The notes beneath the pieces are model-generated. The model ran no database searches and was not told where the DNA came from. It was given only the letters and a program-made list of their open reading frames with translations. Positions 55,285-64,000 of a DNA stretch of 64,000 nt are shown piece after piece. The translations under genes and the position numbers were made by a program. Numbering within the stretch: position 1 is the stretch's first letter; each line of letters opens with the position of its first letter. Source of the stretch: an uncultured Thermoguttaceae bacterium (GTDB lineage Bacteria > Planctomycetota > Planctomycetia > Pirellulales > Thermoguttaceae); the NCBI GenBank assembly GCA_937951625.1, contig CALFBP010000034.1, forward strand, positions 37,034 through 101,033, given 5' to 3'.

Positions 55285-58200
55285 ATGTCTCTTTGGGATC
55301 TCTGCATCAAGCGGCCTGTCTTTACCGTGATGCTCGTCTCCGCGCCCATCGTTTTGGGGCTGGTGGGCTACAGCCGGTTGGGCGTGGATTTGCTGCCCAA
55401 CGTCGAGCTGCCGATCGTGGTGGTGACCACGACGCTCAAAGGGGCCAGCGTCGAGGAGATGGAAACCAGCGTCACCAAGCCCTTGGAAGAGATCATCAAT
55501 ACGGTGAACGGGATCGATGAACTCCGATCGACGACCAAGGAGGGCATTTCACAGATCGTGGTGCAGTTCGTGATCGAGAAGCCCAGGGACGTGGCCGCCC
55601 AGGAGGTGCGCGACAAGATTTCCACGATCCTGGCCACGCTGCCGGTCGGCACCGACCCGCCGATCATCGACAAGGTCGACCTCAATGCGATGCCCGTGAT
55701 GCAGATCGCCGTCTCGGGCCGGCGTCCGCTCCAGGAGATCACGGAGATCGCCCGGAAGAAGATCAAGGAGGACTTGGAGAGCGTGGACGGCGTGGGCGCC
55801 GTGATTTTGGTGGGTGGGCGTCGGCGGGCGATCAACGTGACCGTCGATCCCGACAAACTGACCAGTTACGGCCTGTCGATCGAGGACGTGCGTCTGGCCC
55901 TTCAGCGGCAGAACCTGGAATTGCCCGGCGGCCGTGTGGACCAGGGCTCGCGCGAGGTGGTGTTGCGCACGATGGGCCGGATCGAAACGGCGGCGGGTTT
56001 CGGGGACTTGATCATCGCCAACCAGAACGGATATCCCGTGCGGATCAAAGACGTCGGCCGCGTGGAGGATTCCTTCGAAGAGCCGCGCGGCATGGCCCGA
56101 TTGGACGGCAAAAACGCCGTGAGCCTGATCGTGCAGAAGCAGTCCGGGGCGAACACGGTCAAGGTGGTCGATGCGGTCACCGCCCGCTTCGAGGCCCTCA
56201 AAAAACTCCTCCCGCCCGACATCGAGACCTTCGTCGTCAAAGACCAGTCGAAGTTCATCCGAAGTTCGATTCACGAGTTGAATTTCCACCTGGTGATTGC
56301 CGGGGTGTTAGTGGCCTTGACGATCATGCTCTTCATTCAGGACTGGCGCACGACGATCATCGCCAGCTTGGCCATTCCCGCCTCGATCGTCGCCACCTTC
56401 GCCTTCATGTATTGGATGGGCTATACGCTCAACAACATGACCATGCTGGGCCTGATCCTGGCGATCGGCATCGTGATCGACGACGCGGTGGTGATCAACG
56501 AGAACATCTTCCGCCACATGGAGGAGCACGGCTATTCGGCGCGCAAGGCGGCAAGCACGGCCACCAAGGAAATCGCCTTGGCCGTCTCGGCCACCACGCT
56601 CTCGCTGTTGGTGATCTTTTTGCCGGTAGTGTTCATGGGCGGGCGCGTGGGACGGTTCTTCTCCAGCTTCGGGGCCACGGTGGCCTTCGCCATCTTCATG
56701 AGCTGGTTCGTATCCTTCACCATGACCCCCATGCTCTGCTCCCGCTTCCTGAAGCTCAAACACGACCGCAGCGGGAGCAAATCGAACTGGGTCTGGTCGG
56801 CGATCGACGGGTTTTACGGCTGGGTCCTTGCCTGGTCGCTCCGCCGCCGCTGGGTGATCGTCGCGTCGTGCGGGTTGTTGCTGGTGGCCACGGTGTTTTT
56901 GTTCCAGATCGTGGGCTTCGACTTCCTCCCCCGCGACGACCAAAGCGAGTTCGAGATCGCCATCACCATGCCGGAAGGTTACTCGTTGGAACAAGGCGAC
57001 CGGCTGTTTCGAGAGATCGAGGGCCGCATGGCCCGATTGACCGGCGTCGAACACGTCTTCAGCACGATCGGCGACACCACCGGCCGCGTCACCCGAGGCC
57101 AAGGGGACGTGACTACCGGCACGATCTACTGCCGTTTGGTCGATCTGGAAAAGCGGCAGCGGAAGTGGTACGATCCGGTCTTTTGGATCAACGCGATTCT
57201 CAATCGTCCGGAAACGGACCCCCGCTACTTTACCCAGTTCGATGTGCAGCGGGCCGCCCGGGAAATCATGAAAGACTATCCCGACCTCCGCTCGGCCGTG
57301 CAAGACGCGGCGGTGGTCTCCGGCTCAGGCTTCCGCCAGGCGATGGTCGACTTCAACCTGCGCGGTCCAGACCTGGCCAAGCTCCAAGAATATGGCGATC
57401 CGAAGACCGGCAAAATCGTCAACTGGCTCCGCCAGCAGCCGAACTACGTGGACATCGACAGCAGCCTTTCGCTCCGCAAGCCGGAACTTCGGGTGCGAAT
57501 CGACCGGGAACGGGCCTCGGACCTGGGCATCCCGGTGGCTGCGATCGCCTCGACGCTCAACGTACTGGTCGGCGGCGAGCCGGTGTCCAAGTTCAAGGAA
57601 CTCGACGAACAGTACGACGTGTGGCTCCGCGCCGATCTGCCGCACCGCGACCGCGCCGAGAGCATCTCCCGGTTGATGATCCCCTCGCCCAAGGCAGGGC
57701 TCGTGCAACTGACGAACGTCGCTTCTTTGGAACCAGCGAAGGGACCGGCCACCATCGACCGCTTCGGCATGCAACGCCAAGTGGTCATTACCGCGAATCT
57801 CGAAGGCAACAAAGCGCTCAGTGAGGCGGTTCAGGAACTCAGCGCCTATGTCGATAGCCTCGGGCTGCCGCCCGACTACCGCTATGAATTCCTCGGCCGG
57901 GCCAAAGTGATGGGCGAGTCGAACCAGAACTTTCTGATCGCCTTCATCACCAGTTTCGTGTTCATGTACATGATCCTGGCGGCCCAGTTCGAGAGTTTCG
58001 TTCACCCCATCACGATCCTCTTGGCCCTGCCACTGACCTTGCCCTTCGCGCTGGTCTCGCTGATCCTCCTGCGCACGACGCTCGACTTGTACGCCATGTT
58101 CGGGCTGTTCATGCTCTTCGGGATCGTGAAGAAGAACGGCATCTTGCAAGTCGATTACACCAACGTGCTCCGTTCCAGGGGCTTGGCCCGAGACGAGGCC

Positions 58201-58539
58201 ATTTTGGAAGCAAACCACACCCGGTTGCGTCCCATCCTGATGACCACGGTGATGCTCATCGCGGCGATGATCCCCATCGCCTTGGGCCGAGGCCCGGGAG
58301 CGGCGTCGCGAGCCAGCCTGGCCAAGGTCATCCTCGGCGGGCAGACCCTATCGCTGCTGCTGACGCTGCTGGTCACCCCAGTGGCCTATTCGCTCTGGGA
58401 CGACTTGAGCCGGTTGTGGACGCGCATCATCGGTCGGCGGAGCGAAACCGCGGAGGAGCCGTCCGAAGAACAGGAGGCAGAACGATCCGACCGGCCATCC
58501 CTGGCCGAAGAGTCGGACGAATTCATGGAAGTGGCTTGA
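55285..58539 (+). CDS. RND efflux pump (HAE1/AcrB type)
   Basis: The protein has 1,084 residues and is a proton-driven trimeric inner-membrane transporter. N-terminal helix FTVMLVSAPIVLGLVGYSRL, the GxDLLPNVELP pattern, and TM4 with GIVIDDAVVINEN (Asp399, Asp400) are visible. The matching Lys is in GIVKKNGIL (Lys949/950). Two periplasmic halves have the RND fold. The last 40 residues are Glu-rich. Its substrate cannot be known from the sequence. With the TetR regulator and adaptor it forms a full regulated operon. Confidence 0.95.
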   Translation: MSLWDLCIKRPVFTVMLVSAPIVLGLVGYSRLGVDLLPNVELPIVVVTTTLKGASVEEMETSVTKPLEEIINTVNGIDELRSTTKEGISQIVVQFVIEKPRDVAAQEVRDKISTILATLPVGTDPPIIDKVDLNAMPVMQIAVSGRRPLQEITEIARKKIKEDLESVDGVGAVILVGGRRRAINVTVDPDKLTSYGLSIEDVRLALQRQNLELPGGRVDQGSREVVLRTMGRIETAAGFGDLIIANQNGYPVRIKDVGRVEDSFEEPRGMARLDGKNAVSLIVQKQSGANTVKVVDAVTARFEALKKLLPPDIETFVVKDQSKFIRSSIHELNFHLVIAGVLVALTIMLFIQDWRTTIIASLAIPASIVATFAFMYWMGYTLNNMTMLGLILAIGIVIDDAVVINENIFRHMEEHGYSARKAASTATKEIALAVSATTLSLLVIFLPVVFMGGRVGRFFSSFGATVAFAIFMSWFVSFTMTPMLCSRFLKLKHDRSGSKSNWVWSAIDGFYGWVLAWSLRRRWVIVASCGLLLVATVFLFQIVGFDFLPRDDQSEFEIAITMPEGYSLEQGDRLFREIEGRMARLTGVEHVFSTIGDTTGRVTRGQGDVTTGTIYCRLVDLEKRQRKWYDPVFWINAILNRPETDPRYFTQFDVQRAAREIMKDYPDLRSAVQDAAVVSGSGFRQAMVDFNLRGPDLAKLQEYGDPKTGKIVNWLRQQPNYVDIDSSLSLRKPELRVRIDRERASDLGIPVAAIASTLNVLVGGEPVSKFKELDEQYDVWLRADLPHRDRAESISRLMIPSPKAGLVQLTNVASLEPAKGPATIDRFGMQRQVVITANLEGNKALSEAVQELSAYVDSLGLPPDYRYEFLGRAKVMGESNQNFLIAFITSFVFMYMILAAQFESFVHPITILLALPLTLPFALVSLILLRTTLDLYAMFGLFMLFGIVKKNGILQVDYTNVLRSRGLARDEAILEANHTRLRPILMTTVMLIAAMIPIALGRGPGAASRASLAKVILGGQTLSLLLTLLVTPVAYSLWDDLSRLWTRIIGRRSETAEEPSEEQEAERSDRPSLAEESDEFMEVA

Positions 58540-58545
58540 TCGCCG

Positions 58546-58875
58546 CTACGGAACCAACACGCCATAGGCTGGCAACACCGGTCGGTAAACCACCCGGCCT
58601 CGAACCGTTACCCCCGGATAGAATACCATTCCCGGATAAAACAACGCATCGGGCGTCAACACCGGCGAGGGCGGCGGAGCGGGCACGACGACCGGCGCAG
58701 GCGTCACGACCGGCGCCGCAGGCACGGTAACCGCCGGGGCGTAATAGGTCACTACCGGGACCGCGGGCCGAACGACCACGGCGGGGCCACGAATCGCATA
58801 CCCCCAGCCCGCAAATACCGGCGAACTTGCCATTACCGCTGCCACCACCACCATTACGGGAATCAGTCGCTTCAT
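58546..58875 (-). CDS. Small secreted Pro/Val-rich protein
   Basis: The protein has 109 residues. A signal peptide (KRLIPVMVVVAAVMASSPVFA) is followed by a Val/Pro/Ala-rich region (for example PAVTVPAAPVVTPAPVVVPA) and an aromatic-rich tail (FYPGMVFYPGVTVRG). AAGGA lies nine bases upstream of the ATG at 58875. I do not recognise a family. It is convergent with the RND pump gene, ending 6 bp after it. Confidence 0.6.
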   Translation of the reverse strand: MKRLIPVMVVVAAVMASSPVFAGWGYAIRGPAVVVRPAVPVVTYYAPAVTVPAAPVVTPAPVVVPAPPPSPVLTPDALFYPGMVFYPGVTVRGRVVYRPVLPAYGVLVP

Positions 58876-58878
58876 CAC

Positions 58879-59273
58879 AGTGCATCCTTAGAAAGAGCTG
58901 TTTCGAATACTTTCGCGACGGGCAATCCCTACCGTTGGCAAACCGTAATCGTACTTCCCAACGTTTAAACGCCAAATCGTCGCCAATTCATTACTTTGAT
59001 TTCCGGCATCACCCCATGCAGAGTTTTGAAGTCTACGTCACGTTGACTCCTAGGGCAAACCTCCCTCAGACCCGGATCGCGATTGATGATTTGGACGATT
59101 TTCACGGCAAGCCTCGAGGATTGCCTCCCACCAAACGGGGGGCCTAATTCGGGCTTTCTATTTTTACCGAATGCCCGGCTCTGGCCCGACCTTCCCGTTC
59201 TGGATTTGTCCAAGCAGCCGATGCATTCAGAATAGGTTGGCAATGCGCCGCTTAGCTACCGTATGTGCGAAGT
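58879..59273. other. Divergent gap of about 395 bp
   Basis: No convincing gene is found. It lies between a small secreted protein gene (- strand) and the radical SAM gene (+ strand), so it should hold both promoters. A weak TTGTCC-like -35 near 59207 is followed by a poor -10, so no promoter is called. A short open stretch near 59016-59147 has no recognised family. Confidence 0.35.
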
Positions 59274-61166
59274 ATGACAACCGATCAAACTGGCGGAACA
59301 TCGAGTAAGGGGAGAAAGGCGCTCCAAGTGGAACCGGCCCGACACCCCTTGGGGTCGCGGGCCCGCATCCTTCTAACAAGTGTGTTTGGGCCGTATGCCC
59401 AAGACGACGAGTTCGGAAGCCGCCTCATCAACCCCATGGAGCTGTATCACAACCAGGTGACTCGAGTCCAGGGGGCATTTTCGCTCCGCATGTTCCACCG
59501 CTCCTGGGGGCTCATGCTGATTCAGGCGAACATCTCAGCCCCATGCGTCCTGCTCGACTTCCCGACCTTGGATCGTTTCGTGGAAGAACTTCGCACGCGG
59601 CGCTACGACATCGTGGGGATCAGCAGCATTACCACGAACCTACTCAAAGTGAAGCGGATGTGCGAGCTGATCCGCCTCTACCAGCGCGATGCCGTGATCG
59701 TGGTTGGCGGGCACGTCGCCAACATCCCAGACCTGAAAGATCGCGTAGACGCCGACTGGATCGTGCGTGGCGAGGGGGTCCGTTGGTTCCGCGAGTACTT
59801 GGGCGAGGACCCCGACGCACCGTTGCGTCACCCGATAATTCCTACTCGCGTCGGCACGCGAAGCATGGGCATCACGGTCCATGAAAAACCTCACCGCGTG
59901 GCCGCCACCTTGATTCCTTCCGTTGGTTGTCCGATCGGTTGCAACTTCTGCGCCACCTCGGCGATGTTTGGCGGCAAGGGCCAATCGATCCATTTCTATG
60001 AGACGGGCGATGAGCTGTTCGACGTCATGTGTAAAATTGAAGCCGTGCTTGGTAATCGCTCGTTCTTCGTGATGGATGAGAACTTCCTCTTGCATCGCAG
60101 TCGGGCACTGCGGCTTTTGGAACTGATGCAGCGCCACGACAAGTCTTGGCTGCTGTACGTCTTCAGCTCGGCCAACGCCATCCGAAGCTACACTATCGAA
60201 GAGTTGGTCGCCTTGGGCATCTCTTGGATTTGGATGGGAATCGAGGGCGAAAACAGCAAGTACGCGAAGCTCGATCGCATCGACACCTTCGAGCTGGTCG
60301 GCGAGCTTCAAGCCCACGGCATCCGCATCTTGGGTTCGACCATCATCGGTTTGGAAGACCACACGCTGGACAATATCGACCGCGTGATCGACTACGCGGT
60401 TCGGCATCGGACCGACTTCCATCAGTTCATGCTCTACATGCCCTTGCCGGGCACCCCGTTGCACGCGCAGCTTTCCGCCGAGGGGCGCATCGTGGACGAG
60501 TCGGAATGTCCCCTGCCCGACACCCACGGCCAAGATCGCTTCAACTATCGGCACCCGCATATTCCGCCCGGCTTGGAGTCGCAATTGCTGGTGCAGGCAT
60601 TCAAGCGCGATTTCCAGGTGAACGGTCCGAGCATGTTGCGGATTTTGCGTACCACGTTAGCCGGATGGAAGCGTTACAAGAATCATCCCGACCCGAGAAT
60701 CCGACGGCGTTTTGCCTGGGAAATCGAAGGCATGGCGACCACCTTTTCCGCTGTGGCCGCGGCGGCCGAGCGGTATTTTCGCGGTGATCCGGCGTTGCAC
60801 GCGAGCATGGCGGAATTGCTGCGAGAGATCAACGCGGAATTCGGTTGGGTTTCGCGGCTTTTCGCGGCGATCGGGGGGTGGTACGTCTTGTGGAAAATTC
60901 GGCAAGAGGAAAGACGGCTCGCCCGAGGCTGGACTTACGAACCCCCGACGTTCTACGAAATCAACGACGCCGTGCGGCCAGTGGATGCGCCCGGAGCCAC
61001 GCTTTGCCGTTATGTCACACCAGAACCCGTGATCCCGTTCGAGGTTCCCACGCGTCGCAGTCCTCAGTTTGGACGCCGTTGTGAGGAAGTCGAGGACGTA
61101 AAATACCTTTTTTTCGAACCGGCCGACGCCTCCACTGGAAGCGGTGCCAGCAGGCTCGCGGAATGA
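59274..61166 (+). CDS. B12-binding domain radical SAM protein
   Basis: The protein has 630 residues. Residues about 70-190 resemble a cobalamin-binding Rossmann-like domain (LDRFVEELRTRRYDIVGISS, DAVIVVGGHVANIPDL), which lacks the usual DxHxxG. The radical SAM core starts with CPIGCNFC, the CxxxCxxC ligand set of the [4Fe-4S] cluster, then VMDENFLLHR and GIEGENSKYAKLDR. Many such enzymes methylate unactivated carbons or rearrange lipids. Its stop overlaps the next gene by 4 bp. I chose the ATG at 59274; a GTG at 59265 is an alternative. Confidence 0.85.
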   Translation: MTTDQTGGTSSKGRKALQVEPARHPLGSRARILLTSVFGPYAQDDEFGSRLINPMELYHNQVTRVQGAFSLRMFHRSWGLMLIQANISAPCVLLDFPTLDRFVEELRTRRYDIVGISSITTNLLKVKRMCELIRLYQRDAVIVVGGHVANIPDLKDRVDADWIVRGEGVRWFREYLGEDPDAPLRHPIIPTRVGTRSMGITVHEKPHRVAATLIPSVGCPIGCNFCATSAMFGGKGQSIHFYETGDELFDVMCKIEAVLGNRSFFVMDENFLLHRSRALRLLELMQRHDKSWLLYVFSSANAIRSYTIEELVALGISWIWMGIEGENSKYAKLDRIDTFELVGELQAHGIRILGSTIIGLEDHTLDNIDRVIDYAVRHRTDFHQFMLYMPLPGTPLHAQLSAEGRIVDESECPLPDTHGQDRFNYRHPHIPPGLESQLLVQAFKRDFQVNGPSMLRILRTTLAGWKRYKNHPDPRIRRRFAWEIEGMATTFSAVAAAAERYFRGDPALHASMAELLREINAEFGWVSRLFAAIGGWYVLWKIRQEERRLARGWTYEPPTFYEINDAVRPVDAPGATLCRYVTPEPVIPFEVPTRRSPQFGRRCEEVEDVKYLFFEPADASTGSGASRLAE

Positions 61167-61993
61167 GGCAACCGACGATGAGCTGGAGCCCCGTGTCGCA
61201 ACTCCTGATCGGACTAGTGATCACCTCCACGACCATGGCGGTGCTTTGGCTGGTTCAGCGCCGCTCGGGCAACGCGGGGATCGTCGACGCCGGTTGGGCC
61301 GCCAGCGTGGGATTGCTGGGGGTGCTCTTCGCGGCTACCGCGAGCGGCTATTTGCCACGCCGCGTGTTGGCGGCTGGCCTGATTGGAGTCTGGTCGGTCC
61401 GCCTGACGGCCTATATTCTCCGGGATCGAGTGATCGGACATCCGGAAGAGGGGCGTTACCGCACGCTTCGCGCGCAGTGGGGAGCCGCCGCGCAGAAACG
61501 GCTGTTCTTTTTTTTTCAGACCCAGGCCCTCGCCGCGGTGTTCTTCGCTGTGCCGGTCTTGATCGTGGCCTACAACCCTCTCGCCCGGTGGACGGCCTGG
61601 GACGCCCTGGGCGGAGTGATCTGGTGCGTGAGCGTCGTGAACACGGTACTGGCCGACCGGCAACTGGCGCGCTTCAAGCGGCGACCGGAGAACCGCGGCA
61701 AGACCTGTCGCGAGGGCTGGTGGCGCTACTCCCGCCACCCGAACTATTTCTTCGAGTGGTTGCACTGGTGGTCCTACGTGGCCTTGTCGGTTGGCGCACC
61801 CTACGGATGGCTCTCGCTGGCTGCGCCGATGGTAATGCTGTATTTTCTGTTGCGGGTGACGGGCATCCCGCCCACCGAGGCCCAGGCCCTGGCCAGCCGC
61901 GGCGACGATTACCGTCAGTACCAGCGGACCACCAGCGCCTTCGTCCCTTGGTTCCCGAAGAAGCAGGCAAATTGTCATGGATCTGATGGATGA
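61163..61993 (+). CDS. DUF1295 (steroid reductase-like) membrane protein
   Basis: The protein has 276 residues and about six or seven helices. The C-terminal segment has GKTCREGWWRYSRHPNYFFEW (residues about 180-198), the core of DUF1295 proteins, which are related to steroid 5-alpha-reductases and isoprenylcysteine methyltransferases. These act on lipid substrates at the membrane, so a lipid-modifying job with the radical SAM enzyme is plausible. The start overlaps the radical SAM stop (ATGA at 61163-61166). Confidence 0.85.
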   Translation: MRQPTMSWSPVSQLLIGLVITSTTMAVLWLVQRRSGNAGIVDAGWAASVGLLGVLFAATASGYLPRRVLAAGLIGVWSVRLTAYILRDRVIGHPEEGRYRTLRAQWGAAAQKRLFFFFQTQALAAVFFAVPVLIVAYNPLARWTAWDALGGVIWCVSVVNTVLADRQLARFKRRPENRGKTCREGWWRYSRHPNYFFEWLHWWSYVALSVGAPYGWLSLAAPMVMLYFLLRVTGIPPTEAQALASRGDDYRQYQRTTSAFVPWFPKKQANCHGSDG

Positions 61994-61999
61994 AAGGCG

Positions 62000-63964
62000 A
62001 TGAATCGGATGAAAGAAATCCTGCCGAATTGTGTTGCTTGGGCGATGGTCCTGGTTTGCGGACTGGCGCTTGCCGGCGAACCCGCCGTGCGGATCGACAC
62101 CGGGGCCAGGCGTGCCGAGGTCACCGCGCTGGGCTGGGACACGGAAGGCACCGGTCGCGAAAAGATCAATCTACTTCGGCCGCAAGCGAGCGTGGGCCTG
62201 CGGATTCGCTCCGCCGGTCAGTGGCGCAACGGCATCGACCTGCCGGCGCGCGTCGAGCCGGATCCTGCGGGCACGTCTTATTGGATCACAGTGGCGCTGG
62301 AGACACAAATTCTGTGGCGCATCCGATCGTCCAACGGCGGCTTCACCATGGAATTTGGCGGCCAGGGCGCGGACCTCGGAAAAGTGGAAGGCGTGGAACT
62401 CGTGTTTCCGTTCGCTCCGAGCGTGACGCCGGTGACGGCGATTTCTAGCGTCTGGGATGATGACGGGAGCTTTCACCTACCTGCGCTTGTCAGTGCGCCG
62501 GATTTCGGGCAGATGCTGCTCACCGGCAAGTCCAGCGTCCCTGGCCGGAAGCCGGTCAGAAAGGCCCGCCTCGAAGGCAGCCGGGCCGCGAAAACGGTGG
62601 ACTTGGTATTGGAAGTGACAACGCCGCAGGCCGGCGTGAGCGACACGCTGGAGTTCTCGCCGCACATCCTGGCCCCGCCCGCAGGCCTCGCCGATACGGC
62701 GCTTTGGGCGCAGGCCCGCCGCGGCTGGTTCAACACCTGGCAGCCCAGCGCCCAGTGGGGCGAACAGGGCCGTCCCTTCAGCGCGCCGGCCGGGATACTC
62801 GCCAACAACGTCATCAGCGATCCGGCAAGTTGCTCGCTGTGGTTTTACGCCGACCAGGCTTTCTGGACGCCCGAGCTGGCGCCTGGGGTGTCGGTGATGC
62901 CGCTGGTGCGAAGAACCATCGAGTACTGGCTGGGCGGGAACCGCCTGCGCCCCACGGGCGAAGTGGTCGGCTATTGGGATTACCTCAATTTTCTCGACGC
63001 CAATGCGGGGCCGTTGATTGCCGCGTGGGACTATGTCGAAGCGACCGGCGACAGGGAATGGCTCGGCAAACACTTGGAGAAACTGGAACGGATCGCCGAT
63101 TTCCTCGCCAAGCGCGACGTGGACAACGACGGCTTGGTCGAGGCCACCCAAAGTGGCAACCGCGGCACGCTGAAGCAACCGGCGCGATCCTGTGCCTGGT
63201 GGGATGCCTTGAACTGCGGACACAAGGACGCCTACACCAACGCTCTCATCTACCGCGCCTGGCGTTGCCTGGCCGATTTGGAAAGGAAACTTGGCCGCAG
63301 CGAACAGCAGGCCCGCTACACGCGACTCGCGGATCGACTGAAAGCGGCCTACGCGCCAACACTCCTCGATCCGGCCACCGGCTGGCTGGCCTGGTGGAAG
63401 AGCGCCGACGGCGAGCTGCACGACTACGCCGCGCCCACGGTGAACGGTCTGGCCATCGAATACGGTCTCGTCGAACCGACGAAAGGGCGCGAGATTCTCG
63501 CCAAACTCCGCAAAAAGATGGAGGCCGTTGCTTTCACAAGGTTCGACCTCGGTGTGCCGCCGATGTTGGTGCCGGTGCGTCGCGACGACTACCTGCAACC
63601 AGATGGGTTCGGTATTCCCCGAAGAGAGGACGGCACAGACACATTTGGCCAGTACATGAACGGCGGCATCACTGCGGGCCACGTCCTGCACTTCTTGGCC
63701 GCGCACTACGTCGTCGGCGACCCGGAGCCTGCCGACAAGATCCTCCGCGCCATGCTGGAACGACAGGGGCGAGGCGAATTTCAGAACGGCGTGCGCGACG
63801 CAGCGGGACAAGGCATCGACTGGACCACCTGGGATGGCAAGCCTTCGGGCTACGAGGGCTACCTGGCCGATAGTTTCCGGTTCCTCCAAGCGGTGCTGCT
63901 CCGCGAGCCGGCCTTGCGCGAGCGTTTCTACCGCCCACTGGCCCGGCCGGCATTGGAAAAATAG
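62000..63964 (+). CDS. Secreted alpha/alpha-barrel glycosidase-like protein
   Basis: The protein has 654 residues. A signal peptide ends near LALAGEP (about residue 27). The N-terminal part (about 30-260) is beta-rich. The C-terminal part (about 280-640) shows helix pairs typical of (alpha/alpha)6 barrels of amylo-alpha-1,6-glucosidase/GH63/GH37-like enzymes: VVGYWDYLNFLDANAGPLIA, VDNDGLVEATQSGN, then NCGHKDAYTNALIYRAW. The exact family is not clear and the catalytic residues are not assigned. It starts 6 bp after the DUF1295 gene, so it belongs to the same operon. Confidence 0.7.
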   Translation: MNRMKEILPNCVAWAMVLVCGLALAGEPAVRIDTGARRAEVTALGWDTEGTGREKINLLRPQASVGLRIRSAGQWRNGIDLPARVEPDPAGTSYWITVALETQILWRIRSSNGGFTMEFGGQGADLGKVEGVELVFPFAPSVTPVTAISSVWDDDGSFHLPALVSAPDFGQMLLTGKSSVPGRKPVRKARLEGSRAAKTVDLVLEVTTPQAGVSDTLEFSPHILAPPAGLADTALWAQARRGWFNTWQPSAQWGEQGRPFSAPAGILANNVISDPASCSLWFYADQAFWTPELAPGVSVMPLVRRTIEYWLGGNRLRPTGEVVGYWDYLNFLDANAGPLIAAWDYVEATGDREWLGKHLEKLERIADFLAKRDVDNDGLVEATQSGNRGTLKQPARSCAWWDALNCGHKDAYTNALIYRAWRCLADLERKLGRSEQQARYTRLADRLKAAYAPTLLDPATGWLAWWKSADGELHDYAAPTVNGLAIEYGLVEPTKGREILAKLRKKMEAVAFTRFDLGVPPMLVPVRRDDYLQPDGFGIPRREDGTDTFGQYMNGGITAGHVLHFLAAHYVVGDPEPADKILRAMLERQGRGEFQNGVRDAAGQGIDWTTWDGKPSGYEGYLADSFRFLQAVLLREPALRERFYRPLARPALEK

Positions 63965-64000
63965 AAACCGAGGCCGCAGACCAACATGCAAGCAGACTTG

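Noticed and set aside
1..64000. tRNA, rRNA, phage or insertion-sequence genes
   Set aside because: I looked through the gaps for tRNA-like or transposase-like sequence and saw none. Small RNAs without strong structure would be missed.

Overview
The window is high-GC, gene-dense chromosomal DNA that looks planctomycetal, most like the Pirellulales type. The grounds are an N-terminal LEPRxLL-type motif (LESRQLL) on a 1,638-residue surface protein, a twin-arginine Gfo/Idh/MocA oxidoreductase, a ThuA-like protein, secreted gluzincins and glycosidases, a very long Ser/Thr kinase with a caspase-like domain, and many membrane-anchored proteins of unknown function. I see no rRNA, tRNA, CRISPR array, insertion sequence or phage gene. 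Nothing finer than phylum or order can be claimed from the sequence alone.

Layout. Positions 1-14318 hold a Tad/Flp (type IVb pilus or secretion) locus on the + strand: the end of a prepilin peptidase, three TadE/TadG-like pseudopilin-type proteins, an anchored protein of unknown function, CpaB, an FHA-CpaF motor ATPase, TadB, TadC, a zinc-ribbon membrane protein, and a kinase with a degenerate caspase-like domain. Positions 14393-18684 hold a YceH-like protein, acetate kinase, and (- strand) quinolinate synthase and an FxsA-like membrane protein. Positions 19137-25006 follow a consensus-like promoter and carry a SufU-SufS fusion, a secreted metallopeptidase-like protein, alanine dehydrogenase, PurE and MtnA. 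Positions 25180-29976 hold a GYD protein, a URO-D-family protein, and a divergent pair of apparently exported sugar-type enzymes (a DegT-family aminotransferase and a Gfo/Idh/MocA oxidoreductase).

Positions 30181-32024 are a translationally coupled AAA ATPase plus DUF4276 pair, possibly a defence module. Positions 32353-49655 are mixed: an anchored PCMT, an aldo/keto reductase, the giant cyclophilin/Ig-like surface protein with a 300-bp internal duplication, a clan GH-A-like glycosidase, a secretin-like fragment, a DUF11 lipoprotein, a stand-alone LigD-phosphoesterase-like protein, a ThuA-like protein and a SagB-type nitroreductase. Positions 49847-58875 hold a large anchored protein of unknown function, divergent from a TetR-regulated RND efflux operon with a readable promoter and operator. 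Positions 59274-63964 are a tight operon: a B12-binding radical SAM enzyme, a DUF1295 membrane enzyme and a secreted alpha/alpha-barrel glycosidase.

How the parts may work together. The strongest system-level idea is that the Tad motor is controlled by phosphorylation. The CpaF ATPase carries an FHA domain that keeps the phosphothreonine-binding residues, and a transmembrane Ser/Thr kinase closes the same gene run. That kinase also carries a caspase-like fold that has lost its catalytic cysteine, so it may be a binding or sensing module. This is inference from gene order and motifs.
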